Part shown: in pieces, positions 43,901 through 50,984 of the stretch
Numbering within the stretch: the first letter of the stretch is position 1
Layout: each line of letters starts with the position of its first letter
Source of the DNA: JACSRF01 sp964504445
GTDB taxonomy: Bacteria > Chloroflexota > Anaerolineae > Promineifilales > Promineifilaceae
Assembly: GCA_964504445.1 (NCBI GenBank)
Contig: CAZDEO010000019.1
Span: 8,427 to 72,426 of the forward strand
Direction: 5' to 3'
DNA: 64,000 bases
The notes under the pieces: generated by a model
Database searches by the model: none
Told to the model about the DNA's origin: nothing
The model's input: only the letters and a program-made list of their open reading frames with translations
Program-made: the position numbers and the translations under genes

Positions 43901-44547
43901 CGGTTGAGAGCCAGCAGATTGCCTGGGCCGGCGGCGGCGAAAATTGTGCCGCTGGCTTCTTGCAGCAGCACGGCCGTTACCAGGCCTGGGGTGGCGTAGC
44001 CCCAGCGGGTTTGGGCTCCTTCCAGGAGGGTGATACGGCCGTCTTCGCTGCCCACCAGTACGTCGCCAATGGCATCGTCATCCAGGTCTGTGCCCATGAC
44101 GGCGCTGATGGGGGCGGGCAAGTCTACGCGCCAATACTCATTTTGCTGCAAGCCCAGGGTGAGAAGACGGCCGTCAGCCGACCCCACAATCAGGTCGGGC
44201 AGTGGCCCGCCATCCAAACTGTACAGGTCAAAATGCGTCACAGCCTGGGCAGCGTCATGACGCCAGCGCATGGCCAGAGGAATGACTGACAAGGTGGACG
44301 GTTCGCTGGTAACCGGCAGTTGGAAGCTGGAACCAGGAGCAGGAGATTGGGGGCTAGGAGTTGGAGATTGGAGCGTCGTCGCAGGGGTCTCGTTACCCGT
44401 TACCCGGGGCTGCAAGCTGGGAACTGGCGTTGGCGCGCTGCTTTGGGGCGTGGGGGTACCATTAGAGGCCACCCGGATGCAGCCAGCCAGAAAAAGCAAG
44501 AGACCTAAAAAGATGGTGAAGTGGTGGATGGAGAAGGGTTTATGCAT
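40951..44547 (-). CDS. three-domain lipoprotein: propeller repeats, CapA-like phosphoesterase, M1-like peptidase
   Basis: A 1198-residue lipoprotein: signal peptide with lipobox LAGC (Cys about 23), then a Pro/Thr/Ser linker encoded partly by short-word repeat DNA. Residues about 80-455 are FG-GAP/PQQ-like propeller repeats ('DVNADGRGDIVAATSAG', 'DLDGDGVAELLAGDGAG'). Residues about 470-740 match CapA/PGA-synthesis metallophosphoesterases ('LLALGDVTLTS', 'VVFNLEMALT', 'LLANDHVLDYGLAGL'). Residues about 765-1198 are an M1-like gluzincin: 'LTAMEYSAVV', then His1059-Glu-x-x-His1063 and Glu1082 (HEVAHQWW, x18 spacing exact). Start at ATG 44547; the frame to 44583 uses TTG. It sits in the middle of the kinase array. 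Confidence 0.85.
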   Translation of the reverse strand: MHKPFSIHHFTIFLGLLLFLAGCIRVASNGTPTPQSSAPTPVPSLQPRVTGNETPATTLQSPTPSPQSPAPGSSFQLPVTSEPSTLSVIPLAMRWRHDAAQAVTHFDLYSLDGGPLPDLIVGSADGRLLTLGLQQNEYWRVDLPAPISAVMGTDLDDDAIGDVLVGSEDGRITLLEGAQTRWGYATPGLVTAVLLQEASGTIFAAAGPGNLLALNRDGQEQWRIKLSDNPITTLAQADVNADGRGDIVAATSAGLVTTLSATGDVLWQAEVGHAIQPLATPDFNGDGAAEVVVGTAAGNVVALSSTGSPLWQQTLDGPVLSLVAADLDGDGVAELLAGDGAGIVTAFANDGRALWRSRFAEGGVGALTVGDVDEDGRADVLLGSADGRVVALDNGGAFRGEFTTRGPVTALRLRDMDQSEASPRPELVAQAGSALYLLDTLGVGTATTDPAPARPATLITPPANLVGGEQMTLLALGDVTLTSQMANGRYQFGAHYLLAGLRPVLDPASLVVFNLEMALTLQGEPAAKTDLRRADPALLDLLTGVDVALLANDHVLDYGLAGLNNTLEALNVRNMSFTGVGANLAAATTPVIFGTEGRRVAFLAFTNAAPASWYATAESYGVAPADAQTITTAVTQARAQAEVVVVALHTAAGQQRVSQAQAALAATAVDAGAALVLGYGADQVLRTELYNDGLVAFGLGNTMAGDAAIVRVAIEGEGLLEPELWLTAVAANGQPHLRQGEDGGVVRLTDFPETVVEPGGGPVLVAGDLPFYDLAVNLDYRGHTAVVSQTVIFANDSDDEWAEVVFHAAPAYWGNMLSMRDISVLLGGEAFPVAPTRETTMLRVPLPRLVVPGETVAVTFDYTLFLPRLDPVGWGPEGNAGWGPNLIQMGDWYPVLIPYVSGEGWQTWQYWPVGDPVISRLADFDVRINTAPDVVIAAPGFAGTTAEGGARYQLAQARAFAFLASPDYVRFEGSAGGIPVQVYVTSGYQNVGPVLVQTVEQALTLFSDLYGPYPYDEFVLAENGFLTAMEYSAVVSLSGFAFDAYEGTAESLLVAITAHEVAHQWWYGSVGNNQVIEPWLDESLAMMSELLFYERYYPALVDWWWWYRVARWEPSGPVDVTIYDYTTSEAFVHNMYGQAAYFLFDLRQRMGDAAFRSFLRTYYQQNGLQFATREDFFAAVQASTAVDISDLITLYFSD

Positions 44548-44583
44548 AATTTTTTGGCAATTGGCGCAGGTTTCAGGGTACAA

Positions 44584-44619
44584 AACTTACCAAAAGTAAC
44601 TTGTAACCTGTAATCTGCT
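44584..44619 (-). repeat. TAACTTGTAACCTG short-word repeat between kinase 5 and the lipoprotein
   Basis: Words AGTAACTTGTAACCTGTAATCTG match the 33195-33239 and 28275-28360 family. Only one orientation is present, so no long stem is formed here. Confidence 0.5.
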
Positions 44620-46746
44620 TTAGCTACCCCCTGCTTCAGCAGCGTCAATGACGCAGCGAAAGCCGCGAAACTGGGTGCTGCTGGTAGCAGTGACCGCGCC
44701 ACGGTTAGCCACGCGGGCATAGTGTTGGTAATTGGCGTAGCTGCCGCTGCGCAGCACTTTTTCGCTGGAGGGGGAGGCGTTGGGGCCAGGGGGGTCGGCG
44801 GCGGGCGCGCTGGCGTAGTAGTCGGGATCGAACCAGTCGTTGACGTATTCCCACACGTTGCCGGCCATGTCCAGTAATCCGTAAGGACTGGCACCCGATG
44901 GGTATTGGCCAACGGCCGTAATCGCTTCCGCGCCGCGATCTTCCGTATTGGCGCGGCTGGTGTCGAAGGTATTGCCCCAGGGATAGATACGGCCGTCGGT
45001 TCCCCGTGCTGCTTTTTCCCACTCGGCCTCTGTGGGCAGGCGTTTGCCTGCCCAGGCACAGTAGTTGCGGGCATCGCCCCAACTCACAAACACCACCGGA
45101 TAGTCACCAAAGGCAGACGGGCGATCGTAGTAGCTGCTGCGGCTGTAGGTGCCGCTGCCCGCTTCCGGCGGATCGCAAAAACCGGCTGTTACGCAGGCGC
45201 GATATTCGTTATTGGTCACCTCGGTCTCATCCATGTAAAAGGCGCTGACGAGGACTTCCCGCTGGGGCATTTCACTGGCAAATTCGCTGTACACGCAAGA
45301 ATCCCGGTCCGGAGAGGCGCGGCAGAGGGTTACGGCCGTTTCCACCTGGGTTTGGGTGCTGCCCATGAGAAACTCGCCCGCGGGAACCAGGCGCATGAGC
45401 TTGCCGTCGCGGCCCGTGTAGGTGGTGGGGAAGGCTATGGTGGGGGTCGCCGAGGGAGACGGTGTATGGGTAGCTGGCGCAGGCGTATCTGTCACCGGCG
45501 GCAGCGGCGTCAGAGTGGGAAATATCGTATTGGTGGCCGTGGGTTCTGGCGGCAGCGAAGTGAGGGTTGGCCTCAAAGTGGAAGTTGCCGGGATTAACCC
45601 TTCGCTGCGGGTAGGTACGCTGAGGGTTGCGCCGCTGCCATTGACGGCAACGGCCGTTCCCCCCTCCCCATCGCCATCACCCCCGCCGCTCAACACAAAA
45701 AACAGGCCAGCGGCAATCAGCACCGCCACAACAACCAGCCCCCCTATGAGGGCGGGGCTAATTTTCCGCGATGAGGCACGCTCCCCCGTGGGTGCAGGGA
45801 AACCCGTGGGCTGGAAGGCGACCCGGTCGCGACTGATGAAATCGCTGTCGTTGGGGTTAGGCAGCCAGACGGTGGTTTGGCGCACGGGTGCACCGCCGCT
45901 TTCGGCAGTCATGGCACGGTCAATGGCCGCAACCATTTGCGCCGCGTTCTGGTAGCGGTCGTTGGTGTCTTTGGCCAGGCTGGTATTCACCACTTCCAGC
46001 GTGGCTGGGGAAAGATCGCGGCGCAGGTTTTGCAGCGGTTCGGGCGCTTCGTAAACGTGTTTGTGCAGGATGGCAATGGATTCTGGGGCGTCGAACGGCC
46101 GTTTTCCTGACAGCAGTTCGTACAAAATGACGCCCAGAGAGTAAAGGTCAGAACGACCGTCTAGTTCCTGCCCGCGCACTTGCTCTGGGGACATATAGTT
46201 GGGCGTGCCAATCAGGTTGCCCGTTTGCGTCAGCTTGGGGCCACCCTTCACCGCGGCAATGCCCAAGTCAACCAGCACCGGCGTACCGTCCGTGCGAATG
46301 AGAATATTGCCGGGCTTCAAATCGCGGTGCACCACGCCAGCACGGTGGGCGACGCCCAGGGCATTGGCTATCTGGCGCACAATCATCAAAGCCTGCTCAG
46401 TGGGCACTAGTTTTCCTTCGGCGGCAAATTGCTTCAGTTTTTCGCTCAGGGAGCTGCCATCAATAAACTGCATAGCCAGGTAAGGCTGTCCCAAGGGGGT
46501 GAGGCCGGTGCTGTAAATTTGCACAATGTTGGGGTGTTCCAGTTGGGCAACGGTGCGGGCTTCGCGGCGGAAACGTTGCACAAAGCTGTCATCCGTAGCC
46601 AGCACGTCTAGCATGACTTTCATGGCCACTTTGCGCCTTAAGTCGAGGTCTTCAGCCACGTAAACGTCTGCCATGCCACCCCGCGCCAAGTGCTGCAGCA
46701 CCCGATAGCGGTCTACCTGCTGCCCAACCAATTTTGTGGAATCCAT
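44620..46746 (-). CDS. Ser/Thr kinase (kinase 5) with FGE-sulfatase (formylglycine-generating-like) ectodomain
   Basis: A 708-residue receptor kinase. Kinase domain at about 10-275 ('LARGGMADVYVAEDLDLRRKVAMKVM', 'HRDLKPGNILIRTDGTPVLVDLGIAAV', DLG form). Transmembrane helix at about 340-362. The ectodomain (about 450-708) is an FGE-sulfatase/SUMF1 domain: 'MRLVPAGEFLMGS', 'FYMDETEVTNNEYRACV', 'PVVFVSWGDARNYCAWAGKRLPTEAEWEKAARG', 'YPWGN', 'GLLDMAGNVWEYVNDWF', 'LRSGSYANYQHYARVANRG...GFRCV'. The usual copper-binding cysteine before RxAxR is not apparent ('YARVANR'), so a binding role is more likely than formylglycine synthesis. Kinase-FGE fusions are known in several phyla. Confidence 0.9.
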   Translation of the reverse strand: MDSTKLVGQQVDRYRVLQHLARGGMADVYVAEDLDLRRKVAMKVMLDVLATDDSFVQRFRREARTVAQLEHPNIVQIYSTGLTPLGQPYLAMQFIDGSSLSEKLKQFAAEGKLVPTEQALMIVRQIANALGVAHRAGVVHRDLKPGNILIRTDGTPVLVDLGIAAVKGGPKLTQTGNLIGTPNYMSPEQVRGQELDGRSDLYSLGVILYELLSGKRPFDAPESIAILHKHVYEAPEPLQNLRRDLSPATLEVVNTSLAKDTNDRYQNAAQMVAAIDRAMTAESGGAPVRQTTVWLPNPNDSDFISRDRVAFQPTGFPAPTGERASSRKISPALIGGLVVVAVLIAAGLFFVLSGGGDGDGEGGTAVAVNGSGATLSVPTRSEGLIPATSTLRPTLTSLPPEPTATNTIFPTLTPLPPVTDTPAPATHTPSPSATPTIAFPTTYTGRDGKLMRLVPAGEFLMGSTQTQVETAVTLCRASPDRDSCVYSEFASEMPQREVLVSAFYMDETEVTNNEYRACVTAGFCDPPEAGSGTYSRSSYYDRPSAFGDYPVVFVSWGDARNYCAWAGKRLPTEAEWEKAARGTDGRIYPWGNTFDTSRANTEDRGAEAITAVGQYPSGASPYGLLDMAGNVWEYVNDWFDPDYYASAPAADPPGPNASPSSEKVLRSGSYANYQHYARVANRGAVTATSSTQFRGFRCVIDAAEAGGS

Positions 46747-46786
46747 TATAAGTTTTTCCCGCTGCGTCACTTATTCATGCCGTTAA

Positions 46787-48877
46787 TTACCGCCCTGTTG
46801 GTACAGACCAGGCCGGGTTAAAACAGTTTCCGTCAAAGGTTATGCGCTGCTGCTGCTTTGATTGTAAATCGATAATCCAAATATCATAGTTGGAGTTCGA
46901 CTGTTGGTCGTGGTTAGAATGAAAAGCCAGGCGCGAACTGTCGTGAGACCAGGCAGGCCGCTCGTTGTTAAGACCCGACGTTGTCACCTGGATCGGATTT
47001 CGGCCGTTCTCATCTGCCACCCAAATGTGCCGTTCGTCTCCTATTCTGACTTCAAAGGCGATGCTTTGTCCGTCAGGGGACCAGGCAGGGGTGCTGGTAG
47101 ATTCTCCCAGCCCAACCAGCAGTTCGATAACCCCTCCCTGTGGTGAAATCTGGTATATGCTGAAGCGACCGTCGCGATTGCTCTCAAAAGCGATACGGCC
47201 GTTTACAGACCAGGAGGGATCATCATTGATGCTGCTGTTAGCCGTCAGGGCGCGTTCATTAGACCCATCGCGATTCATCACATATATTTGCTTCGACCCC
47301 GTCTGGTCGGAGACAAAGGCAAATTCTCGTCCATCTGGCGACCAAACGGCTTCGTAATGAGGACGAATACCCGAAGTTACCTGCTGCATTTGGCTGCCAT
47401 CTATTTGCGCCGTGTACACTTGCCAGATGCCGCTTGCGTCAGAGCGAAAGCTGATTTCTGCACCGTCATGAGCAAACGCGGGAACAATGCTGGTGGCAGG
47501 TTGGCCAGGCAAAACATACCTGGTTCCCGCAACGGGATCATAAAGCAGGAGTGTGCCGCTGCAGCTGAAGGCAATAAGACCATCAGGGTAGCGAAATTCT
47601 GGGGTAGCAGGAACGGCCGTTGCGGGTAACGGGGTGGGCGTCGCCAGAGGAGCTGGTGTATCTTGCACCGTGGGAACGGCCGTAATCTCATCCACAACCC
47701 CTTGACCACCGGTTTGCACAAGCTCTACTGTAGAGGTGGGCAGCGGCGTGATAGTGGGAAATGGCGTGGAGGTTGGGGTTGGCAAGGCTCGGTTTTCGGC
47801 CGTTTCTTCGCCTGGTTCGCTTCCAGGCCATAAAGAAATCACCAAAACCGTTAACAGCCCCACAAACAACATGCCCACAATGACATATCGCCGATCGAAA
47901 AACCGCGTTTGCATTGCCCTTTTTGTGGCCTTTACCTCGGTGGCGCGCGTGGTGTGCAAAAAAGATTCCACCTCCTGGACGGCAGGTGGGCGCCAGGTAC
48001 CTGGGGCCTTACCCGTTTCAGCCCCCTCTGCTGTCAAAGCTTGATCAAGGGCGGCAACCAGTTCTTGGGTGGTTTGATAACGGCGGGCCGGATCTTTCTG
48101 CAAGCAAGTTTCTACAACCTGATATGTCTGCACAGCAAGGCCCGGGCGAAGCTGCGGTAGTGCCGGAGGCTGTTCATAAATGTGCTGATGTATGACGCCC
48201 CAGGGCGAATCTGCTTCAAAAGGCAGTTTTCCACTCAATAGCTCATAGAGAATGATGCCCAAAGAGTAAATGTCTGAGCGCGCATCCACGCCTTTGCCGC
48301 TACCCTGTTCCGGGGCCATGTAGTGGGGTGTGCCAATAATGCTGCCCGTTTGGGTTAATTTGGTGGTTTCCATCTGCACGGCAGCAATACCCAAATCGGT
48401 TAGTACGGGTGTGCCGTCTCCGCGTAATAAAATGTTGCTGGGCTTGATGTCGCGGTGGACGACCCCAGCATGATGTGCCACTCCTAAAGCGTCCGCCACC
48501 TGGCGAATGATAGATAGGGCGTAAACGGCCGTTACCCATTGTTCCTGGTTAGCCAGGCGGCGTAAATAATCGCTTAACGTCCCCCCTTCAATAAACTGCA
48601 TCACCAGGTACGGCTGCTCGGCTGGGGTGACCCCGGCCGAGAATACCTGCACTAAATTAGGGTGAAAGAGCCGTGCCGTAGTCTGGGCTTCCCGCTGAAA
48701 TCGCGCCAATAATTCTTCACTTTGGGTAATGGCGGGCAGCATCGTTTTAATGACCACGTCACGACGCAATGTTTCATCATGGGCCAGGTACACATCGGCC
48801 ATACCACCCCGCCCAATGTGGCGCACGATGTGGTATTGCCCCAGCTTCTGACCAATAAGAGATGCGGAATCTGCCAT
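46787..48877 (-). CDS. Ser/Thr kinase (kinase 6) with TolB-like PD40 beta-propeller
   Basis: A 696-residue receptor kinase. 'IGRGGMADVYLAHDETLRRDVVIKTM', 'HRDIKPSNILLRGDGTPVLTDLGIAAV' (DLG form), 'HYMAPEQ'. Transmembrane helix at about 330-350 and a Thr/Pro stalk. The ectodomain (about 425-696) holds about six PD40/TolB blades: 'PHYEAVWSPDGREFAFVSDQTGSKQIYVMNRDGSNERALT' and similar. Such propellers usually bind peptides or proteins. ATG 48877 lies 11 bases after the stop of kinase 7; the longer frame to 48952 overlaps it. Confidence 0.9.
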   Translation of the reverse strand: MADSASLIGQKLGQYHIVRHIGRGGMADVYLAHDETLRRDVVIKTMLPAITQSEELLARFQREAQTTARLFHPNLVQVFSAGVTPAEQPYLVMQFIEGGTLSDYLRRLANQEQWVTAVYALSIIRQVADALGVAHHAGVVHRDIKPSNILLRGDGTPVLTDLGIAAVQMETTKLTQTGSIIGTPHYMAPEQGSGKGVDARSDIYSLGIILYELLSGKLPFEADSPWGVIHQHIYEQPPALPQLRPGLAVQTYQVVETCLQKDPARRYQTTQELVAALDQALTAEGAETGKAPGTWRPPAVQEVESFLHTTRATEVKATKRAMQTRFFDRRYVIVGMLFVGLLTVLVISLWPGSEPGEETAENRALPTPTSTPFPTITPLPTSTVELVQTGGQGVVDEITAVPTVQDTPAPLATPTPLPATAVPATPEFRYPDGLIAFSCSGTLLLYDPVAGTRYVLPGQPATSIVPAFAHDGAEISFRSDASGIWQVYTAQIDGSQMQQVTSGIRPHYEAVWSPDGREFAFVSDQTGSKQIYVMNRDGSNERALTANSSINDDPSWSVNGRIAFESNRDGRFSIYQISPQGGVIELLVGLGESTSTPAWSPDGQSIAFEVRIGDERHIWVADENGRNPIQVTTSGLNNERPAWSHDSSRLAFHSNHDQQSNSNYDIWIIDLQSKQQQRITFDGNCFNPAWSVPTGR

Positions 48878-48887
48878 GCTTAGATTG

Positions 48888-50930
48888 TTAGCGCACCCAA
48901 TCGGGGTAGCTGCCCCGGTCGGTAATAAGCGTGACGTTGCCGCCGTTGGCATCCATCACGTAAATATAGCTGGTATTGGCCCGTTCACGGGTGAAGAGAA
49001 TACGGCCGTCAGCCGTCCAATCTGCCCCCCACTCATAGTCACCACTGTTGAAGATGAGGCGCGGGTTGCTGCCGTCGGCATTCATCAGGAACACGCCGGG
49101 GTCGCGCCCGGTGGCAATGGAGAGGTAAAGAATGGTACGGCCGTCGGGCGACCATTCCGGCGACCAATCACTTTTCGTATTGTCGGTAAGCTGGCGTATG
49201 TAAGAACCGTTTACGTCCGTCACATACAGTTCCCAGGTGCTGCCATCTTCGGTGCCCGAGTTATACACCAGCTCGTCATTCACCGACCAACTCATGTGCC
49301 CGGCCCGCGCGCCGGTGCGGGTAACCTGGCGCACGCCGCTGCCGTCGGCATTCATAATGTAAATTTCGTAGCTGCCGGTCCGGTCAGAAATAAAAGCGAT
49401 TTGCGAGCCGTCGGGGGACCAGGTGGGCAGCCGTTCAGAGCTGGGCGCATTGGTCAGGCGGCGCTGGTCACTGCCATCCACGTTCATCACGTAAATTTCG
49501 TAGTTGCCGTCGCGGTCCGATTGGAAAACGATTTGGGAGCCGTCGGGAGAGGCTTTGGGCAATTCATCAACCGCACTGTTGCTGGTAAGCTGGCGCAAAT
49601 TGCTGCCATCTTCTTCTATCAGGTAAATTTCAAAGTCGCCGTCGCGGTTGGATTGGAAGACGATCTGGCGGCGTTCGGTAATGATGGGGATGGGCACGGC
49701 CGTTTCCGTGGGCGGGGTCGTGGCAGTCGGCGTCGTGGTTGCGGTGGGCAGGGTAGTGGGCAATGGCGTCAGCGTGGGCAGCCCGCTGGCTAAGGTAGAA
49801 GTGGGCGCAGCTGTAGAAACGGCCGTTTCCGTCACCCCTGCCACTACACCAAGTTGATTGCCCTCCCCATTTTCCCCGGAAAAGCCCCGCAACGCCAGAC
49901 CACCCACCACCGCCAGCAGCAGAACTGCGCCCACAGCCACCAACCACAAGGGCAGGCGCCGCTTTTGGATGGCAGCCGTGGGCGCATGGACCACGCTTTG
50001 CCGGGTAATGGTGTGGTTGAGCACGGGTTCCGGCCGCGCTGGGCCGGTAGCTGGCTGCACCCCAACCGCCTGGCTGCGCCCCTCCACCGCCAGCGCGGCA
50101 TCCAAAGCGGCGGCCAGGTCTCCTGCCGACGGAAAGCGCTGGGCCGGGTCTTTGGCCAGGCAGCCCTCGACCACTTTCAGCGTCGTGGCAGACAGATCAG
50201 GGCGTATGCGGTTGAGCGGCGGCGGGGTTTCGTAAACGTGCTGGTGCAGCACCGCCAGGGGGCTTTCCCCTTGAAAAGGGGTCATTCCCGCCAATAATTC
50301 GTACAAAATGACGCCCAGGGAATAAATGTCGGAACGGCCGTCCAAAGAGCGACCGCTGGCTTGCTCCGGAGACATGTAATGGGGCGTGCCCATCACGTCC
50401 CCGGTGCGCGTCAGGCGCGACTCGCTAGACACCGCGGCAATGCCCAGGTCTGTAAGCACTGGCGTGCCGTTAGGATGTAGCAAAATATTGCTGGGTTTCA
50501 GGTCGCGGTGCACAATGCCCGCCCGATGAGCCACATCCAAGGCGTCAGCCATCTGCCGCATGAGGGTTAGCGCTGTCGTGGTCTGCAGAATTTGGTCGCG
50601 CTCTAAAAGGGTTAGCAAAGTTTGCTGCAAAGAGCCGCCCTGAATGTACTGCATGGCCAGGTAAGGCTGGCCAGTGCCCGGCACGCTGCCCGTACGGTAC
50701 ACCTGCACAATGTTCGGGTGATTTAGCCGGGCTGTGGTTTGGGCTTCACGGCGAAAACGGGCCACGAACTCCGCATCTTGGGCCAGCATGGGCAGCATCA
50801 CCTTCAGCACCACCTGCCGCCCCAGGTCTACGTCTTCCGCCAGATAAACATCGGCCATGCCGCCGCGGGCCATGTGCCGCAAAATGCGATACTGGTCTAC
50901 TACTTGTCCCGTGAGCTTGGTTGAATCCAT
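48888..50930 (-). CDS. Ser/Thr kinase (kinase 7) with TolB-like PD40 beta-propeller
   Basis: A 680-residue receptor kinase, clearly paralogous to kinase 6. 'MARGGMADVYLAEDVDLGRQVVLKVM', 'HRDLKPSNILLHPNGTPVLTDLGIAAV' (DLG form), 'HYMSPEQ'. Transmembrane helix at about 328-350. The ectodomain (about 415-680) has six PD40 blades with repeated 'SPDGSQIVFQSDRDGNYEIYVMNVDGSD' motifs. Blades here are more regular than in kinase 6. The start MDSTKLTGQVVDQYRIL closely matches kinase 5 (MDSTKLVGQQVDRYRVL), indicating recent duplication of the kinase head with exchange of the sensor. Confidence 0.9.
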   Translation of the reverse strand: MDSTKLTGQVVDQYRILRHMARGGMADVYLAEDVDLGRQVVLKVMLPMLAQDAEFVARFRREAQTTARLNHPNIVQVYRTGSVPGTGQPYLAMQYIQGGSLQQTLLTLLERDQILQTTTALTLMRQMADALDVAHRAGIVHRDLKPSNILLHPNGTPVLTDLGIAAVSSESRLTRTGDVMGTPHYMSPEQASGRSLDGRSDIYSLGVILYELLAGMTPFQGESPLAVLHQHVYETPPPLNRIRPDLSATTLKVVEGCLAKDPAQRFPSAGDLAAALDAALAVEGRSQAVGVQPATGPARPEPVLNHTITRQSVVHAPTAAIQKRRLPLWLVAVGAVLLLAVVGGLALRGFSGENGEGNQLGVVAGVTETAVSTAAPTSTLASGLPTLTPLPTTLPTATTTPTATTPPTETAVPIPIITERRQIVFQSNRDGDFEIYLIEEDGSNLRQLTSNSAVDELPKASPDGSQIVFQSDRDGNYEIYVMNVDGSDQRRLTNAPSSERLPTWSPDGSQIAFISDRTGSYEIYIMNADGSGVRQVTRTGARAGHMSWSVNDELVYNSGTEDGSTWELYVTDVNGSYIRQLTDNTKSDWSPEWSPDGRTILYLSIATGRDPGVFLMNADGSNPRLIFNSGDYEWGADWTADGRILFTRERANTSYIYVMDANGGNVTLITDRGSYPDWVR

Positions 50931-50984
50931 TTGTTTTGAGCTTGGAGATTAGAGATTGGCATACGCGTTGATCTCGAACCCCTT

